A stretch of 64,000 nucleotides of DNA, from NCBI RefSeq assembly GCF_001651805.1, contig NZ_CP015839.1:4712001-4776000 (forward strand), read 5' to 3'. Below the pieces are notes generated by a model. It saw only the letters and a program-made list of their open reading frames with translations. It ran no database searches and had not been told where the DNA came from. The position numbers were made by a program, and so were the translations under genes. Shown here piece after piece: positions 8,406-16,709 of this stretch; within the stretch, counting starts at the first letter, position 1, and each line of letters starts with the position of its first letter. The DNA comes from Marinobacterium aestuarii (GTDB lineage: Bacteria; Pseudomonadota; Gammaproteobacteria; Pseudomonadales; Balneatricaceae).

Positions 8406-9356
8406 ATGCGCACCCTGTACCCCGACTTTCCACCCTACGCAGAACACCGTCTGCAGGTCGACGATATCCACAACCTGTACGTGGAAGAAAGTGGCAGCCC
8501 CCAGGGTATACCGGTGCTGTTCCTGCATGGCGGCCCGGGGGGCGGGTGCAGCGCGACCCACAGACGCTTCTTTGACCCCACCAAGTACCGCATCATTCTG
8601 TTCGATCAGCGCGGCTGCGGCCGCTCCAGACCCCACGCATCCCTGGTGGATAACACGACCTCGCACCTGGTGGCCGATATGGAGCGCATCCGCGCCCTGC
8701 TGGGAGTTGATCGCTGGCTGCTGTTTGGCGGTTCCTGGGGCTCGACCCTGAGTCTGGTATACGCCCAGACCCACCCGGAGCGGGTCTGTGGCCTGATACT
8801 GCGCGGCATTTTTCTGTGCCGCGATCAGGATCTGCAGTGGTTTTATCAGCGCGGCGCCAATGCCCTGTTTCCAGACTATTGGGAACATTTCGAGCAGCCG
8901 ATTCCGCCTGCCGAGCGCGGCGACATGCTGCGGGCCTACCACCGCCGCCTGACCGCAGACAACGAAATTGGCCGCCTGTCCGCCGCCAAGGCCTGGTCCC
9001 TCTGGGAGGGTCGCTGCTCGACGCTGGACCCCAACAGCCAGGTTGTCGATCACTGCGCCGACCCTCATGTGGCATTGGCCATGGCCCGTATCGAGGCACA
9101 TTACTTCGTCAACCAGGCCTTCCTTGAACCTGACCAGATTCTGCGGGATACCCACATCATCCGTGATATTCCCACTGTCATAGTGCAGGGGCGCTACGAT
9201 GTCGTCTGCCCGCCGGAGCAGGCCCACGCGCTGCACAAGGCGCTGCCCCAGGCCGAACTGCACCTGGTGCGCGACGCCGGTCACTCGGCGTTCGAGCCCG
9301 GCATCATCAGCAACCTGGTGGAAGCCACTGACGACTTCGCCCGCAGCCTGGCCTGA
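8406..9356 (+). CDS. pip: Proline iminopeptidase
   Basis: 316 residues, the usual length of bacterial prolyl aminopeptidase (alpha/beta hydrolase, family S33), which removes N-terminal proline from peptides in the cytoplasm. Visible features: the oxyanion-hole motif HGGPGGG (41-47), DQRGCGRS, the nucleophile elbow GGSWGS with Ser110, Asp265 in GRYDVV and His293 in AGHSAFEP completing the triad. ATG 8406 gives the canonical MRTLYP start; an in-frame ATG at 8367 overlaps the LysR remnant and is less likely. Confidence 0.95.
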   Translation: MRTLYPDFPPYAEHRLQVDDIHNLYVEESGSPQGIPVLFLHGGPGGGCSATHRRFFDPTKYRIILFDQRGCGRSRPHASLVDNTTSHLVADMERIRALLGVDRWLLFGGSWGSTLSLVYAQTHPERVCGLILRGIFLCRDQDLQWFYQRGANALFPDYWEHFEQPIPPAERGDMLRAYHRRLTADNEIGRLSAAKAWSLWEGRCSTLDPNSQVVDHCADPHVALAMARIEAHYFVNQAFLEPDQILRDTHIIRDIPTVIVQGRYDVVCPPEQAHALHKALPQAELHLVRDAGHSAFEPGIISNLVEATDDFARSLA

Positions 9357-9367
9357 AGCAAGGGAAA

Positions 9368-9406
<39 letters not shown>

Positions 9407-9498
9407 GCAGAATGGGGACTGCTGCAAGCGCCTGTCACGGTGTGGCCACGGCCGTGCTAGCATGCGCTTTTTTTACGCCTTTTTACGGACAGTCAGCG

Positions 9499-9936
9499 AT
9501 GAAAGCTTTGATACAGCGGGTCAGTCAGGCCCAGGTGATGGTGGGCGACGAGTGCACCGGACGCATAGGTGCCGGCATGCTGCTACTGCTGGGTGTTGAG
9601 CGCAACGATGATCAGGCGGCGGCCGACAAGTTGCTGAGCAAGGTACTGGGATATCGTATTTTCGGCGACGAAGACGGCAAGATGAACCTGAATCTGCCCC
9701 AGTCAGGCGGTGGCCTGCTGGTCGTCTCCCAGTTCACCCTGGTGGCAGACACCCGCAAGGGTCTGCGCCCCGGTTTTTCCTCAGGTGCCAGCCCTGCGCT
9801 GGGCGAGCAGCTGTATGACTACTTCCTGCAGCAGGCCCGCGAGCGTCATCCCGAGGTGGCCTGCGGGCGCTTTGGCGCTGATATGCAGGTCTCCCTGACC
9901 AACAATGGCCCCGTCACCTTTCTGCTGGAAAGTTAA
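9499..9936 (+). CDS. dtd: D-aminoacyl-tRNA deacylase
   Basis: 145 residues, the standard DTD length. The enzyme hydrolyses D-amino acids wrongly attached to tRNA. Both family signatures are present: VVSQFTL (the Ser-Gln-Phe-Thr active-site motif) and NNGPVTF near the C-terminus, whose Gly-Pro motif provides chiral proofreading. ATG 9499 gives the canonical start MKALIQRVS; upstream in-frame codons are not part of the family. The gene converges on the bicupin gene with a 9-base gap. Confidence 0.97.
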   Translation: MKALIQRVSQAQVMVGDECTGRIGAGMLLLLGVERNDDQAAADKLLSKVLGYRIFGDEDGKMNLNLPQSGGGLLVVSQFTLVADTRKGLRPGFSSGASPALGEQLYDYFLQQARERHPEVACGRFGADMQVSLTNNGPVTFLLES

Positions 9937-9945
9937 GCTGGCACC

Positions 9946-10632
9946 TTAGGCTACGGTCGGCACCGAAGTGAGTGCCGCCAGGCCCGCTTCCTTGATATAC
10001 AGCTTGCAGCCGGTCTTGCTGGCCGGCCTGTGCTTGGCACCGGCAGGCAAACGCAGCCAGTCATGACGTTGATAGTCACCCTGCTCGTCGTTAAAACTGC
10101 CTTCGATCACCAGTATTTCAACGCCGCCTGGATAGACGCGCGGCGCCAGCAGAGTGTCCGGACTCCAGCGCTCCAGCCGCATGGTTTCGGCATAATCCTG
10201 TTCCTGATACAGCATCTTGAACTCCACGCAGGCCTCCTTCGGTTGCCAGTCACGCGCCTTGGTGGTGACCGAAAAATGGTGCCTGGATCCTGCGTACTGA
10301 CGCAACTTTACGAACAGCAGGCAGCCCTCCTTCGATGAAGGCGCATGCTCATAACCCTCCGGGCTGAGCAGATAGCTGCCCGCCGGCCAGTCGCCTTCCT
10401 GATCGGTAAAGACGCCTTCCAGTACCAGGATTTCTTCCCCAGCGGGATGGGGATGCAGCGGAAATTTTGCACCCGCAGGGTAGCGCACCAGGGATGTCAC
10501 CTCGCCGCCCTCGGCCGTGCCCACCAGGTGCAGCCGCTTGCGCAGCACTTCGCCCCCAGGACTTGGCAGCCAGGGCTCGGCGTCTGTGTGGATATGGACA
10601 CGCCGGGCCATATCGCCATTGACTGCTATCAT
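9946..10632 (-). CDS. ChrR-like bicupin protein without the zinc anti-sigma domain
   Basis: 228 residues forming two successive cupin domains of the ChrR C-terminal type. Cupin 1 contains FPLHPHPAGEEILVLEGVF (metal-ligand His, His and Glu) and a late EGYEHAPSS; cupin 2 has PGGVEILVIEGSF and AGAKHRPAS, lacking one of the upstream His ligands. The N-terminal zinc anti-sigma domain of ChrR is absent and no ECF sigma gene is adjacent, so it is unlikely to be an anti-sigma factor. It may be a metal-dependent dioxygenase or sensor. AGAGGG precedes ATG 10632. It is divergent from the DUF2238 gene 44 bases away. Confidence 0.8.
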   Translation of the reverse strand: MIAVNGDMARRVHIHTDAEPWLPSPGGEVLRKRLHLVGTAEGGEVTSLVRYPAGAKFPLHPHPAGEEILVLEGVFTDQEGDWPAGSYLLSPEGYEHAPSSKEGCLLFVKLRQYAGSRHHFSVTTKARDWQPKEACVEFKMLYQEQDYAETMRLERWSPDTLLAPRVYPGGVEILVIEGSFNDEQGDYQRHDWLRLPAGAKHRPASKTGCKLYIKEAGLAALTSVPTVA

Positions 10633-10676
10633 GTTCGCACCCTCTTGTTATGAGCCCTGCCGGCAAGGAGCCACTT

Positions 10677-11306
10677 ATGCATTCTGCTTTTCAGCGCAAG
10701 ACCCCGGCACTGCTGTGGCTGCTGGTGTTCGGCGCCGTGCTGCTCTGGTCGGCCATTGCGCCCAAGGATCGCCTGACCTGGTGGCTGGAGGTCATGCCGG
10801 CGCTGGCCGCCCTGGCCCTGCTCGCCGCCACACGGGATCGCTTCCCCCTCACGCCGCTGTGTTACGGCCTGATCCTGCTACATTGCATCATCCTGATGGT
10901 AGGGGGGCATTATACATACGCTGAGGTGCCGCTATTCGATCAGATCGCACAATGGAGCGGCAGTTCACGCAACAACTACGACAAGGTCGGGCATTTCGCC
11001 CAGGGGTTTGTGCCGGCCATAGCCGCGCGGGAGATATTGCTGCGCCTGGATGTCGTCAATGGCAACTACTGGCGTGCCTTTCTTGTCGTCTGTTTTTGCC
11101 TCGCGTTCAGCGCCTTTTACGAGCTGATCGAATGGTGGGTCGCGCTGCTGAGCGCAGAGGCCGCCGAGTCTTTCCTGGGCACCCAGGGATACATCTGGGA
11201 TACCCAGTCCGACATGCTCATGGCGCTGATCGGGGCCATCTGCGCCCTGGGGTTGCTCAGCAGCCTGCACGACCGCCAGCTTGCCCGCTTGCAACCGGGA
11301 GCCTAG
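10677..11306 (+). CDS. DUF2238 (YjdF-like) integral membrane protein
   Basis: 209 residues, matching the usual family length, with about six membrane helices. Characteristic stretches are GGHYTYAEVPLFD, NNYDKVGHFAQGF and the SAFYELIEWW / WDTQSDMLMALIGA pair, all with conserved acidic or His residues in membrane segments. Function of the family is unknown. AAGGAG at 10664-10669 supports ATG 10677. It ends tail to tail with the symporter gene: the two stop codons share the palindrome CTAG at 11303-11306. Confidence 0.88.
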   Translation: MHSAFQRKTPALLWLLVFGAVLLWSAIAPKDRLTWWLEVMPALAALALLAATRDRFPLTPLCYGLILLHCIILMVGGHYTYAEVPLFDQIAQWSGSSRNNYDKVGHFAQGFVPAIAAREILLRLDVVNGNYWRAFLVVCFCLAFSAFYELIEWWVALLSAEAAESFLGTQGYIWDTQSDMLMALIGAICALGLLSSLHDRQLARLQPGA

Positions 11307-12913
11307 CGCGGTTTCGAGAGCGGCACCGCCGTTGCCGCGGTATCTGCAGACTCGGCGGCCCGCTGCTGCAACCGGCTCCGATAGGCACGCAGCTCCCGCC
11401 GTACCAGCGGTGCCAGCAGATAAATGCCCAGTACATTGGGCACACAGACCAGAAACACCATGGCGTCAGAGAAGCTCAACACGGCTTCGAGCTGAATCAT
11501 GCTGCCCAGGGCCGCAAACATACAGAACACCAGCTTGAAGCCCAGATCCGCCCGCGGGTTTTCACCCACGATGTAGGTCCAGCCCTTGAGGCCATAGTAG
11601 GACCAGGAAATCATGGTCGAGAACGCAAACAGCATGGCGGCAAAGGCCAGCAGCGGTGGCGACCAGCTCAGCTGACGCTCAAAGGCCGCCGAGGTCATGG
11701 CCACGCCGCCCTCTATGTCGGTCAGGCCGGGCTGGTAATAGAGCGTGGTGATGATAACCAGTGCGGTGAGACTGCAGATAACAATGGTATCGATAAAGGG
11801 TTCCAGCAGGGCGACATAACCCTCGGTCGCAGGCTCTCGGGTACGCACCGCCGAATGGGCGATGGCCGCCGAGCCCAGGCCCGCCTCATTGGAAAACACC
11901 GCGCGCTGAAAACCAACGATCATGGCGCCCAGGGCGCCGCAGGCGGCGCCTGTCGAGGTGAAAGCACCGTCCCAGATAGCCTGCAGCGCAAAGGGCAGGG
12001 CTTCACGATTGAGGATGATCAGCAGCAGCGCCAAGCCCACATAGAGCACGGCCATAAAGGGCACCACCTTTTCGGTGACCTTCACAATGCTGCGAATGCC
12101 ACCGATGATCACATACCCCACCACCGCGGCCATAATCACACCGAAGAGCCAGCCCTTGTCACTGAACCAGCTCTGCTCCTGGCCACCGGTGGCCGCCACA
12201 AACTGCACGAAGGCCTGGTTGGACTGGAACATGTTGCCGATTCCCATGGCACCGATAACGATACCCCAGGCATAAAGCAGCCCCATCAGCCGTCCCATGC
12301 GCGGCAAGCCCCGTCGGGCCAGGCCATCGCGCAGGTAATACATGGGGCCACCGGAAATGGAGCCGTCCTTGTTGTGCTGGCGGAACATCACCGCCAGGGT
12401 GCATTCGACAAACTTGGTGGACATGCCGAGAAAGCCCGCCACCAGCATCCAGAACACGGCGCCTGGGCCCCCAATGGCAATGGCCACCGCCACGCCACCG
12501 ATATTGCCGATCCCCACGGTGCCGGACAGCGCCGTGGCCAGCGCCTGAAAATGGGATACCTCCCCCGCCTCGCCGGGCGTGGAGAAATCACCCCGCACCA
12601 GGCGCAACGCATGGGGCAGGCCTCGCAGGTTGATAAAGCCCAGATAGAGGGTACAAAACAGGGTTCCGGCCACCAGCCAGAGCACCACCAGCGGCAGTTG
12701 CACACCCAGCAGCTCAACGCTGTAGAACACCAGGCTGGAAAACATCTCACTCAGCGGTGCAAGCAGTGCATTGACCTGGGCATCCAGCCCCTGGGCCCGG
12801 CATACAGGCGCCAGTAGCATGAGCAGCAGCCCGAACGGCTGGATGATGTGAAAAGATCTGATATGGCGGACACGAACGCCCGCCTGTCGACAGGCAACAG
12901 GTGTAAAGGCCAT
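11303..12913 (-). CDS. Alanine/glycine:cation symporter (AGCS family)
   Basis: 536 residues with about eleven membrane helices; imports alanine or glycine with Na+ or H+. Family marks are GTVGIGNIGGVAVAIAIGG, the GPMYYLRDGL loop, AVFSNEAGLGSAAIAHSA and the final FDAMVFL-type helices. An N-terminal hydrophobic segment ending CRAQG may be a cleavable signal or extra helix, seen in some AGCS members. GGGAG lies 8 bases before ATG 12913. A terminator-like hairpin lies 45 bases upstream on the same strand, so the gene is either driven by a very close promoter or attenuated. Confidence 0.92.
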   Translation of the reverse strand: MAFTPVACRQAGVRVRHIRSFHIIQPFGLLLMLLAPVCRAQGLDAQVNALLAPLSEMFSSLVFYSVELLGVQLPLVVLWLVAGTLFCTLYLGFINLRGLPHALRLVRGDFSTPGEAGEVSHFQALATALSGTVGIGNIGGVAVAIAIGGPGAVFWMLVAGFLGMSTKFVECTLAVMFRQHNKDGSISGGPMYYLRDGLARRGLPRMGRLMGLLYAWGIVIGAMGIGNMFQSNQAFVQFVAATGGQEQSWFSDKGWLFGVIMAAVVGYVIIGGIRSIVKVTEKVVPFMAVLYVGLALLLIILNREALPFALQAIWDGAFTSTGAACGALGAMIVGFQRAVFSNEAGLGSAAIAHSAVRTREPATEGYVALLEPFIDTIVICSLTALVIITTLYYQPGLTDIEGGVAMTSAAFERQLSWSPPLLAFAAMLFAFSTMISWSYYGLKGWTYIVGENPRADLGFKLVFCMFAALGSMIQLEAVLSFSDAMVFLVCVPNVLGIYLLAPLVRRELRAYRSRLQQRAAESADTAATAVPLSKPR

Positions 12914-12957
12914 TGGGCTGGCTCCCGAAAGTTGTTCTTGTTAGGAGTTAAGGCCCC

Positions 12958-12991
12958 AAAACCGGATAGCACCGCAAAAGCGGTCATCCGG
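12958..12991 (-). terminator. Intrinsic terminator (minus strand) upstream of the AGCS gene
   Basis: On the minus strand, CCGGAT (12991-12986) pairs with ATCCGG (12967-12962), with an inner stem ACCGC/GCGGT around TTTT, followed by TTTT (12961-12958). It would end transcription coming from DUF3465 or act as a leader attenuator for the symporter; the sequence alone does not decide. Confidence 0.65.
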
Positions 12992-13090
12992 CCAGCAGAG
13001 GGTCAACACTATAACGATCAGGGTTCGGGTGACCGAAGAACCAGTTGCAGCCCGATGCTGGGGCCAGTGACCGGCCCAAGCGGAAGGAAA

Positions 13091-13160
13091 GCGATAAGCC
13101 GTAAGCTGTAAGCGGTAAGCGGTAAGCCGTAAGCTGTAAGCTGTAGGCTGTAGGCTGTAG
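13091..13160. repeat. Degenerate heptanucleotide array, ten GCNGTAR-type units
   Basis: Ten successive 7-bp units occupy exactly 70 bases: the first is GCGATAA and the rest follow GC(C/T/G)GTA(A/G), the last three being identical GCTGTAG. Noncoding, between the symporter and DUF3465 genes. The array lies beside a broken copy of the DUF3465 tail, so it may mark a recombination or slippage site. Confidence 0.92.
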
Positions 13161-13171
13161 GCATTGGATAT

Positions 13172-13270
13172 TTACTCGTAAGTCCGGCCCTTGTGCCTTA
13201 GCCATCCTCCCTCGTGGCGTCCTCGGGGATCATAATCGAGATAGCTCCAGTGCACCCACCCTGACGGTCA
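13172..13270 (-). pseudogene. Broken duplicate of the DUF3465 C-terminus
   Basis: Read on the minus strand, about 95 bases repeat the end of the adjacent intact gene: VHWSYLDYDPRGRHEGGW followed by LRHKGRTYE and a TAA stop at 13172. The intact gene has VHWTHHDPRGSHAGGW and the identical LRHKGRTYE. Upstream, a DRQGG stretch matching the intact DRGG is in another frame, so a frameshift separates the two parts. The copy carries substitutions and a two-residue insertion, so it is an old tandem duplication of the 3' end, not an assembly artefact. Confidence 0.85.
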
Positions 13271-13292
13271 AATCTCTGCCTGCCGGCAGGAC

Positions 13293-13721
13293 TCACTCAT
13301 AGGTCCGGCCCTTGTGCCGCAGCCATCCACCTGCATGGCTTCCCCTTGGATCATGGTGCGTCCAGTGCACTACGCCACCGCGATCATTCCACTCATATTC
13401 GCCGTAAAACTCCACCTCATCGCCTTGGCGCAGGCTGTCAATGCGGGGTGCAAGGTCGATATTGTGGGCAATCAGCAGGGTGCCACCGCCGGGCAGATCC
13501 AGGATAAAACGCTGATGCCGACTGCCCTTGAGGTCATCTGCCAGCAGTCGCGACACCCGGCCAACACCCTGCACCTGCGTATCGCTTTGCCGCCTGGCGA
13601 TCACCTGCATCAGGGCCGCATTCGCACCCGAGGTGTCAACCACAGGACCAGTCGGGGCGATGCGCTCCAGTGCGCTGAACCCAGCCAGCACCAACACCAC
13701 CAGCAACAGCCATTTTTTCAT
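13293..13721 (-). CDS. DUF3465 protein, exported or membrane-anchored
   Basis: 142 residues. An N-terminal hydrophobic segment (MKKWLLLVVLVLAGFSAL) is a signal peptide or anchor. The conserved family core follows: GVGRVSRLLADDLKGSRHQR, then LLIAHNIDLAPRI, GDEVEFYGEYEWND and VHWTHHDPRGSHAGGW, rich in His and acidic residues. Function unknown; the fold resembles a small OB-like nucleic-acid or oligosaccharide-binding barrel, which is speculative. ATG 13721 is chosen because it begins the signal segment; an upstream in-frame start adds an unlikely polar stretch. A perfect 12-bp palindrome (CCTGCCGGCAGG, 13279-13290) follows the stop. Confidence 0.85.
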   Translation of the reverse strand: MKKWLLLVVLVLAGFSALERIAPTGPVVDTSGANAALMQVIARRQSDTQVQGVGRVSRLLADDLKGSRHQRFILDLPGGGTLLIAHNIDLAPRIDSLRQGDEVEFYGEYEWNDRGGVVHWTHHDPRGSHAGGWLRHKGRTYE

Positions 13722-13882
13722 ATGTTCAGCCCCCAAAAGGTTTCCGGCGCTCAATGTCAGAGAGTGCCAGGTTGCGGTTAATGAGCGACACCCAAGTAGC
13801 CAATTGCGCCCTGCGGGGCTTTGCGGCTGGCCAACAGGTCCGCCAGGAATTAGCTTAAGACTTTAACCCAGTGAAGCCTGTC

Positions 13883-14383
13883 ATGAGCCGAGCCTTTGTA
13901 AAAGAAGACAGCGACCAGCCGGAGCATCTGCCCGACCGGCCCTTGAGCCCGCACCCCAATTACATGACCCTCGAGGGCCATCGCCGGATGCAGGCACAAC
14001 TGCAGCAGTGCGAACAGGAGATCACGGCTCTCAAGGCCGGCGATGACTGGGCCGCCAGTACCCGGTTGCCGGCACTGGAGCGGGACCTGCGCTATTACCG
14101 CGCGCGGCTAAAAACGGCCCAGGTGCTGGAACCTGCCAGCCCCGCGGCAACAAGTGTACGCTTTGGCTGCAGCGTGCACTTTGTCGACGAACGGGACAAC
14201 GAACACCAGTTTCGTATTGTCGGCGAGGACCAAGCGGATATAGCCCAGGGCCTGCTCAGCTGGACCTCGCCGCTGGCCAAGGCACTGCTGGGTCGCAGTC
14301 TTGGCGATTGCGTGCGCTGGCAGCGCCCGGCTGGCGACCTGGAGATAGAGATCACCGCCATCGACAGCGGCTGTCTCGATTGA
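13883..14383 (+). CDS. GreA/GreB-family transcription factor
   Basis: 166 residues in the GreB-like layout: the MSRAFVKE start, a PHPNYMTLEGHRRM helix, a coiled-coil stretch to about residue 85, then a C-terminal FKBP-like domain (VRFGCSVHFVDERD ... LSWTSPLAKALLGRSLGD). True Gre factors rescue backtracked RNA polymerase with two acidic residues at the coiled-coil tip; here the tip region reads KAGDDWAAST, so an acidic pair is present, but the spacing differs from GreA/GreB. It may be a divergent cleavage factor or competitor in the RNA-polymerase secondary channel. ATG 13883 is used rather than GTG 13871. Confidence 0.82.
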   Translation: MSRAFVKEDSDQPEHLPDRPLSPHPNYMTLEGHRRMQAQLQQCEQEITALKAGDDWAASTRLPALERDLRYYRARLKTAQVLEPASPAATSVRFGCSVHFVDERDNEHQFRIVGEDQADIAQGLLSWTSPLAKALLGRSLGDCVRWQRPAGDLEIEITAIDSGCLD

Positions 14384-14398
14384 AACACCCGCGGCCAC

Positions 14399-15280
14399 TC
14401 AGCCCCGTGCGGCGATCATTTCTTGCCAGAAACCCTGCGCCAGCTCGCTCAGCGGCATGTCCCGCAGCCGAATCAGGTAAATCGGCACCCGGCTGCGGGA
14501 GCTGAAGTTTTCCACTTCCAGTGCCACCAGCTCCCCGTTCGCCAGCTGCGCCTGCACCATCTGCGCCGGCATGCGCGCCCAGCCCATGCCCGCCACCAGC
14601 AGGGCTTTTTTCATTTGATAATCCCCCACATACCAGCGCTGCCCGCCCGGAATCACATGGACGTGGTCAAAGGGTGACAGGGACCCGCTGTCGCTGAGCA
14701 AAATATGCGGGCAGCCCCGCAGCTCGGCCTGGCCGATAATGCGCTCGCCTGCACCGCTCAGATAGGTCGGCGCTGCCACCGTCAGCATGTCGATATCACC
14801 CACCCGCACAAAGTCGAAGCGCTCATCCAGGCCCGTATGGGGCCCCATGGCCAGATCCGCCTTTTCCTGCAGCAGGGATTCCACTATGCCCGACAGATGC
14901 TGGGTATTGATGCTCAGGTGCATCTGGGGATTGCGCCCCCAGAACTCCTTTACGGTTTCCAGCCACAGCGGATAGGCACACATGGCACTGAGGGACAGTG
15001 CCAGCGAAGGCGCCGCGCCCTGGGCCAGATGGTGCCCCAGGGTTTCCAGGCGCTGCACCTGCCCCAGCAATTTGCGGGCTTCACGGTAGAACGACTTGCC
15101 CGCCGGTGTCAGCGCTGGCCTGTAGTTGTCACGGCTGAACAGCTGCAGCTCGAACTCGTCTTCCAGCGCCCGCACCGCGGCACTCACCGTGGACTGGGTC
15201 TTGAACACCTGGCCTGCGGCGGCGCGAAAACTGCCCTGCTCCACCACGGCAATAAACGCCCTTAGCTGCTCGTTGGTCAT
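14399..15280 (-). CDS. LysR-family regulator, divergent from a TSUP exporter gene
   Basis: 293 residues. The N-terminal winged helix-turn-helix is clear (LRAFIAVVEQGSFRAAAGQV, then TQSTVSAAVRALEDEF), with an effector-binding domain behind it. It is divergent from the TauE/SafE-type gene with a 132-base AT-rich gap that contains an inverted repeat, the usual arrangement when a LysR protein controls its neighbour. The ligand could be a small sulfur compound if the neighbour exports one, which is inference. Confidence 0.92.
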   Translation of the reverse strand: MTNEQLRAFIAVVEQGSFRAAAGQVFKTQSTVSAAVRALEDEFELQLFSRDNYRPALTPAGKSFYREARKLLGQVQRLETLGHHLAQGAAPSLALSLSAMCAYPLWLETVKEFWGRNPQMHLSINTQHLSGIVESLLQEKADLAMGPHTGLDERFDFVRVGDIDMLTVAAPTYLSGAGERIIGQAELRGCPHILLSDSGSLSPFDHVHVIPGGQRWYVGDYQMKKALLVAGMGWARMPAQMVQAQLANGELVALEVENFSSRSRVPIYLIRLRDMPLSELAQGFWQEMIAARG

Positions 15281-15305
15281 GCTGCCGACGCCTCGATTAA
15301 TGAAT

Positions 15306-15343
15306 GATAAAAACGATCATAATGAGCTAAACAGATCGTTATC
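15306..15343. promoter_or_regulatory. Candidate LysR operator in the divergent promoter region
   Basis: AACGATC (15312-15318) and GATCGTT (15334-15340) are perfect inverse complements separated by 15 bases in the AT-rich gap between the LysR and TSUP genes; outer bases GATA/TATC extend the symmetry with a 3-base offset. Spacing and position suit a LysR dimer site. Binding is not shown by sequence alone. Confidence 0.5.
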
Positions 15344-15412
15344 TTACGTTCATAAATCGATCTACTCTAGCACCCTGTTCAAGCAACATGACAAGCCTGG
15401 GAGCACCCTGCG

Positions 15413-16138
15413 TTGGATCTGACACTCTTGTGCGTACTGGCCGCGGGCCTGATCACCGGTTTCTCCAAGTTTTCCGTGGGCGGCATGGGGCTGCTCATCC
15501 TGCCGGTGCTGATGCTTGCCGTAACCGGCCCGCAAGCTCTGGCCATACTGGTGCCCATGTATGTTGCCACCGACCTGATGGCCATCGCCATGTACAGACG
15601 TGATATCAGCTGGGCGGTGCTGATTGCGCTGCTGCCGCCGGCGCTGATCGGCGTCTTGCTCGGCACATGGCTGCTCGGCAGCCTGGATACCAGTGCCTTC
15701 ACGCCCATGCTCGGTGGACTGATTCTGGCCATGCTTGCACTGGGGCTCTGGCTGGATCACAAGCCCGCCGGCATCATGCGCCACCCGCTGGCGGCCAACA
15801 TCACCGGCCTTGCCGCGGGCTTTATCAGCATGGTTGCCAATGCCGCCGGGCCTCTGTTCAGCCTCTATCTGCTGGAACAGCGGTTGTCCAAGGATGCCTA
15901 CGTCAGCACCCGTGCCTGGGGCTTCATGATCATCAACGGTGCCAAACTGCCGATGCTCTGGACCCTGGGCCTGATCACCCAGGACAGTCTCAGGCTCAGC
16001 CTCTACGGCCTGCCGGCCCTGGTTCTTGGCGCCAGCATCGGTTACTGGCTGTTGCGCCGGCTGAAACTGTCGCAGTTCAAATGGCTCATTCGCATCATGG
16101 CGAGCCTGGCCGCCATCAAGCTGTTTGCCTTTAGCTGA
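15413..16138 (+). CDS. TSUP (TauE/SafE) family membrane protein
   Basis: 241 residues, about eight membrane helices. The family repeat appears as AAGLITGFSKFSVGGMGLLILPVL near the N-terminus and again as ITGLAAGFISMVANAAGP in the second half. TSUP proteins export sulfite, sulfoacetate or related anions, though many members are uncharacterised. The start is taken as TTG 15413, with GGGAG at 15400-15404; no ATG gives the family's N-terminus. The LysR gene is divergent. One of two TSUP genes in the window (the other is at 40907). Confidence 0.82.
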   Translation: MDLTLLCVLAAGLITGFSKFSVGGMGLLILPVLMLAVTGPQALAILVPMYVATDLMAIAMYRRDISWAVLIALLPPALIGVLLGTWLLGSLDTSAFTPMLGGLILAMLALGLWLDHKPAGIMRHPLAANITGLAAGFISMVANAAGPLFSLYLLEQRLSKDAYVSTRAWGFMIINGAKLPMLWTLGLITQDSLRLSLYGLPALVLGASIGYWLLRRLKLSQFKWLIRIMASLAAIKLFAFS

Positions 16139-16235
16139 ACTGAGGCGTTCCCAGGGAATGAGCCATTGGCTATGCTTAAGGGCAAGTGCAGCGCCCCAGG
16201 CGCTGCCGCCGTTAGTCGCCAGCCCGGACACAGCC

Positions 16236-16637
16236 ATGCTGCTCACCGTCGCCCATTTCGATTTCCCCTATCAGGCCCAGATTGCCCGTTCTCAGCTCGA
16301 AGCCGAAGGCATCGACGCCTGGGTCGCCGACGAATTCACCATCGGCATGCAGTGGCTGTACAGCAATGCCCTGGGCGGGGTGCGACTGCAGGTGGATGCG
16401 CAGCAACTGCAGCGGGCACAGGATATCCTCGCCCTGGACCGCAGCCAGGATGTGGAAGAACAGGAAGGCTCAGAACCGCTGATCTGCCCCTGCTGTGGCA
16501 GCAGTAACACCCGCTACCAGCCGGTGGGCCGCAGGCTGGCCTTTCTGGTATTTCTGGGGCTCGACTTCCCGCTGTTCCCGGTGCGCAACGCCGTGCATTG
16601 CAGTGATTGCGGCAGCACTAGCCGATTTGATGACTGA
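16236..16637 (+). CDS. DUF2007 domain protein with C-terminal zinc ribbon
   Basis: 133 residues. The N-terminal half (VAHFDFPYQAQIARSQLEAE ... GGVRLQVDAQQLQRA) is the DUF2007 'putative signal-transducing' ferredoxin-like fold. The C-terminal half holds a zinc ribbon, CPCCGS paired with CSDCGS, around a short hydrophobic hairpin. The function is unknown. The start at ATG 16236 follows the usual MLLTVAHF-type N-terminus; longer in-frame versions add sequence without homology. Confidence 0.8.
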   Translation: MLLTVAHFDFPYQAQIARSQLEAEGIDAWVADEFTIGMQWLYSNALGGVRLQVDAQQLQRAQDILALDRSQDVEEQEGSEPLICPCCGSSNTRYQPVGRRLAFLVFLGLDFPLFPVRNAVHCSDCGSTSRFDD

Positions 16638-16709
16638 TCAAGTCTGCCCCCCCCTGAAGCTGGCTGTACTATCATCAACAGACCATTCACAGCCAGCCGC
16701 GTCACACCC

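Noticed and set aside
8066-8413. A 115-codon minus-strand frame over the LysR remnant
   Set aside because: The plus strand carries clear LysR similarity; the minus frame has none.
9946-10632. ChrR anti-sigma factor
   Set aside because: The zinc-binding anti-sigma domain is absent and no ECF sigma gene is adjacent.
10952-12817. A 621-codon plus-strand frame over the AGCS gene
   Set aside because: It is the antisense shadow of the symporter: no start signal, unnatural composition rich in His, Gln and Arg, no family resemblance.
13091-13160. Heptamer array as a CRISPR
   Set aside because: Units are 7 bp with no spacers and no cas genes are near.
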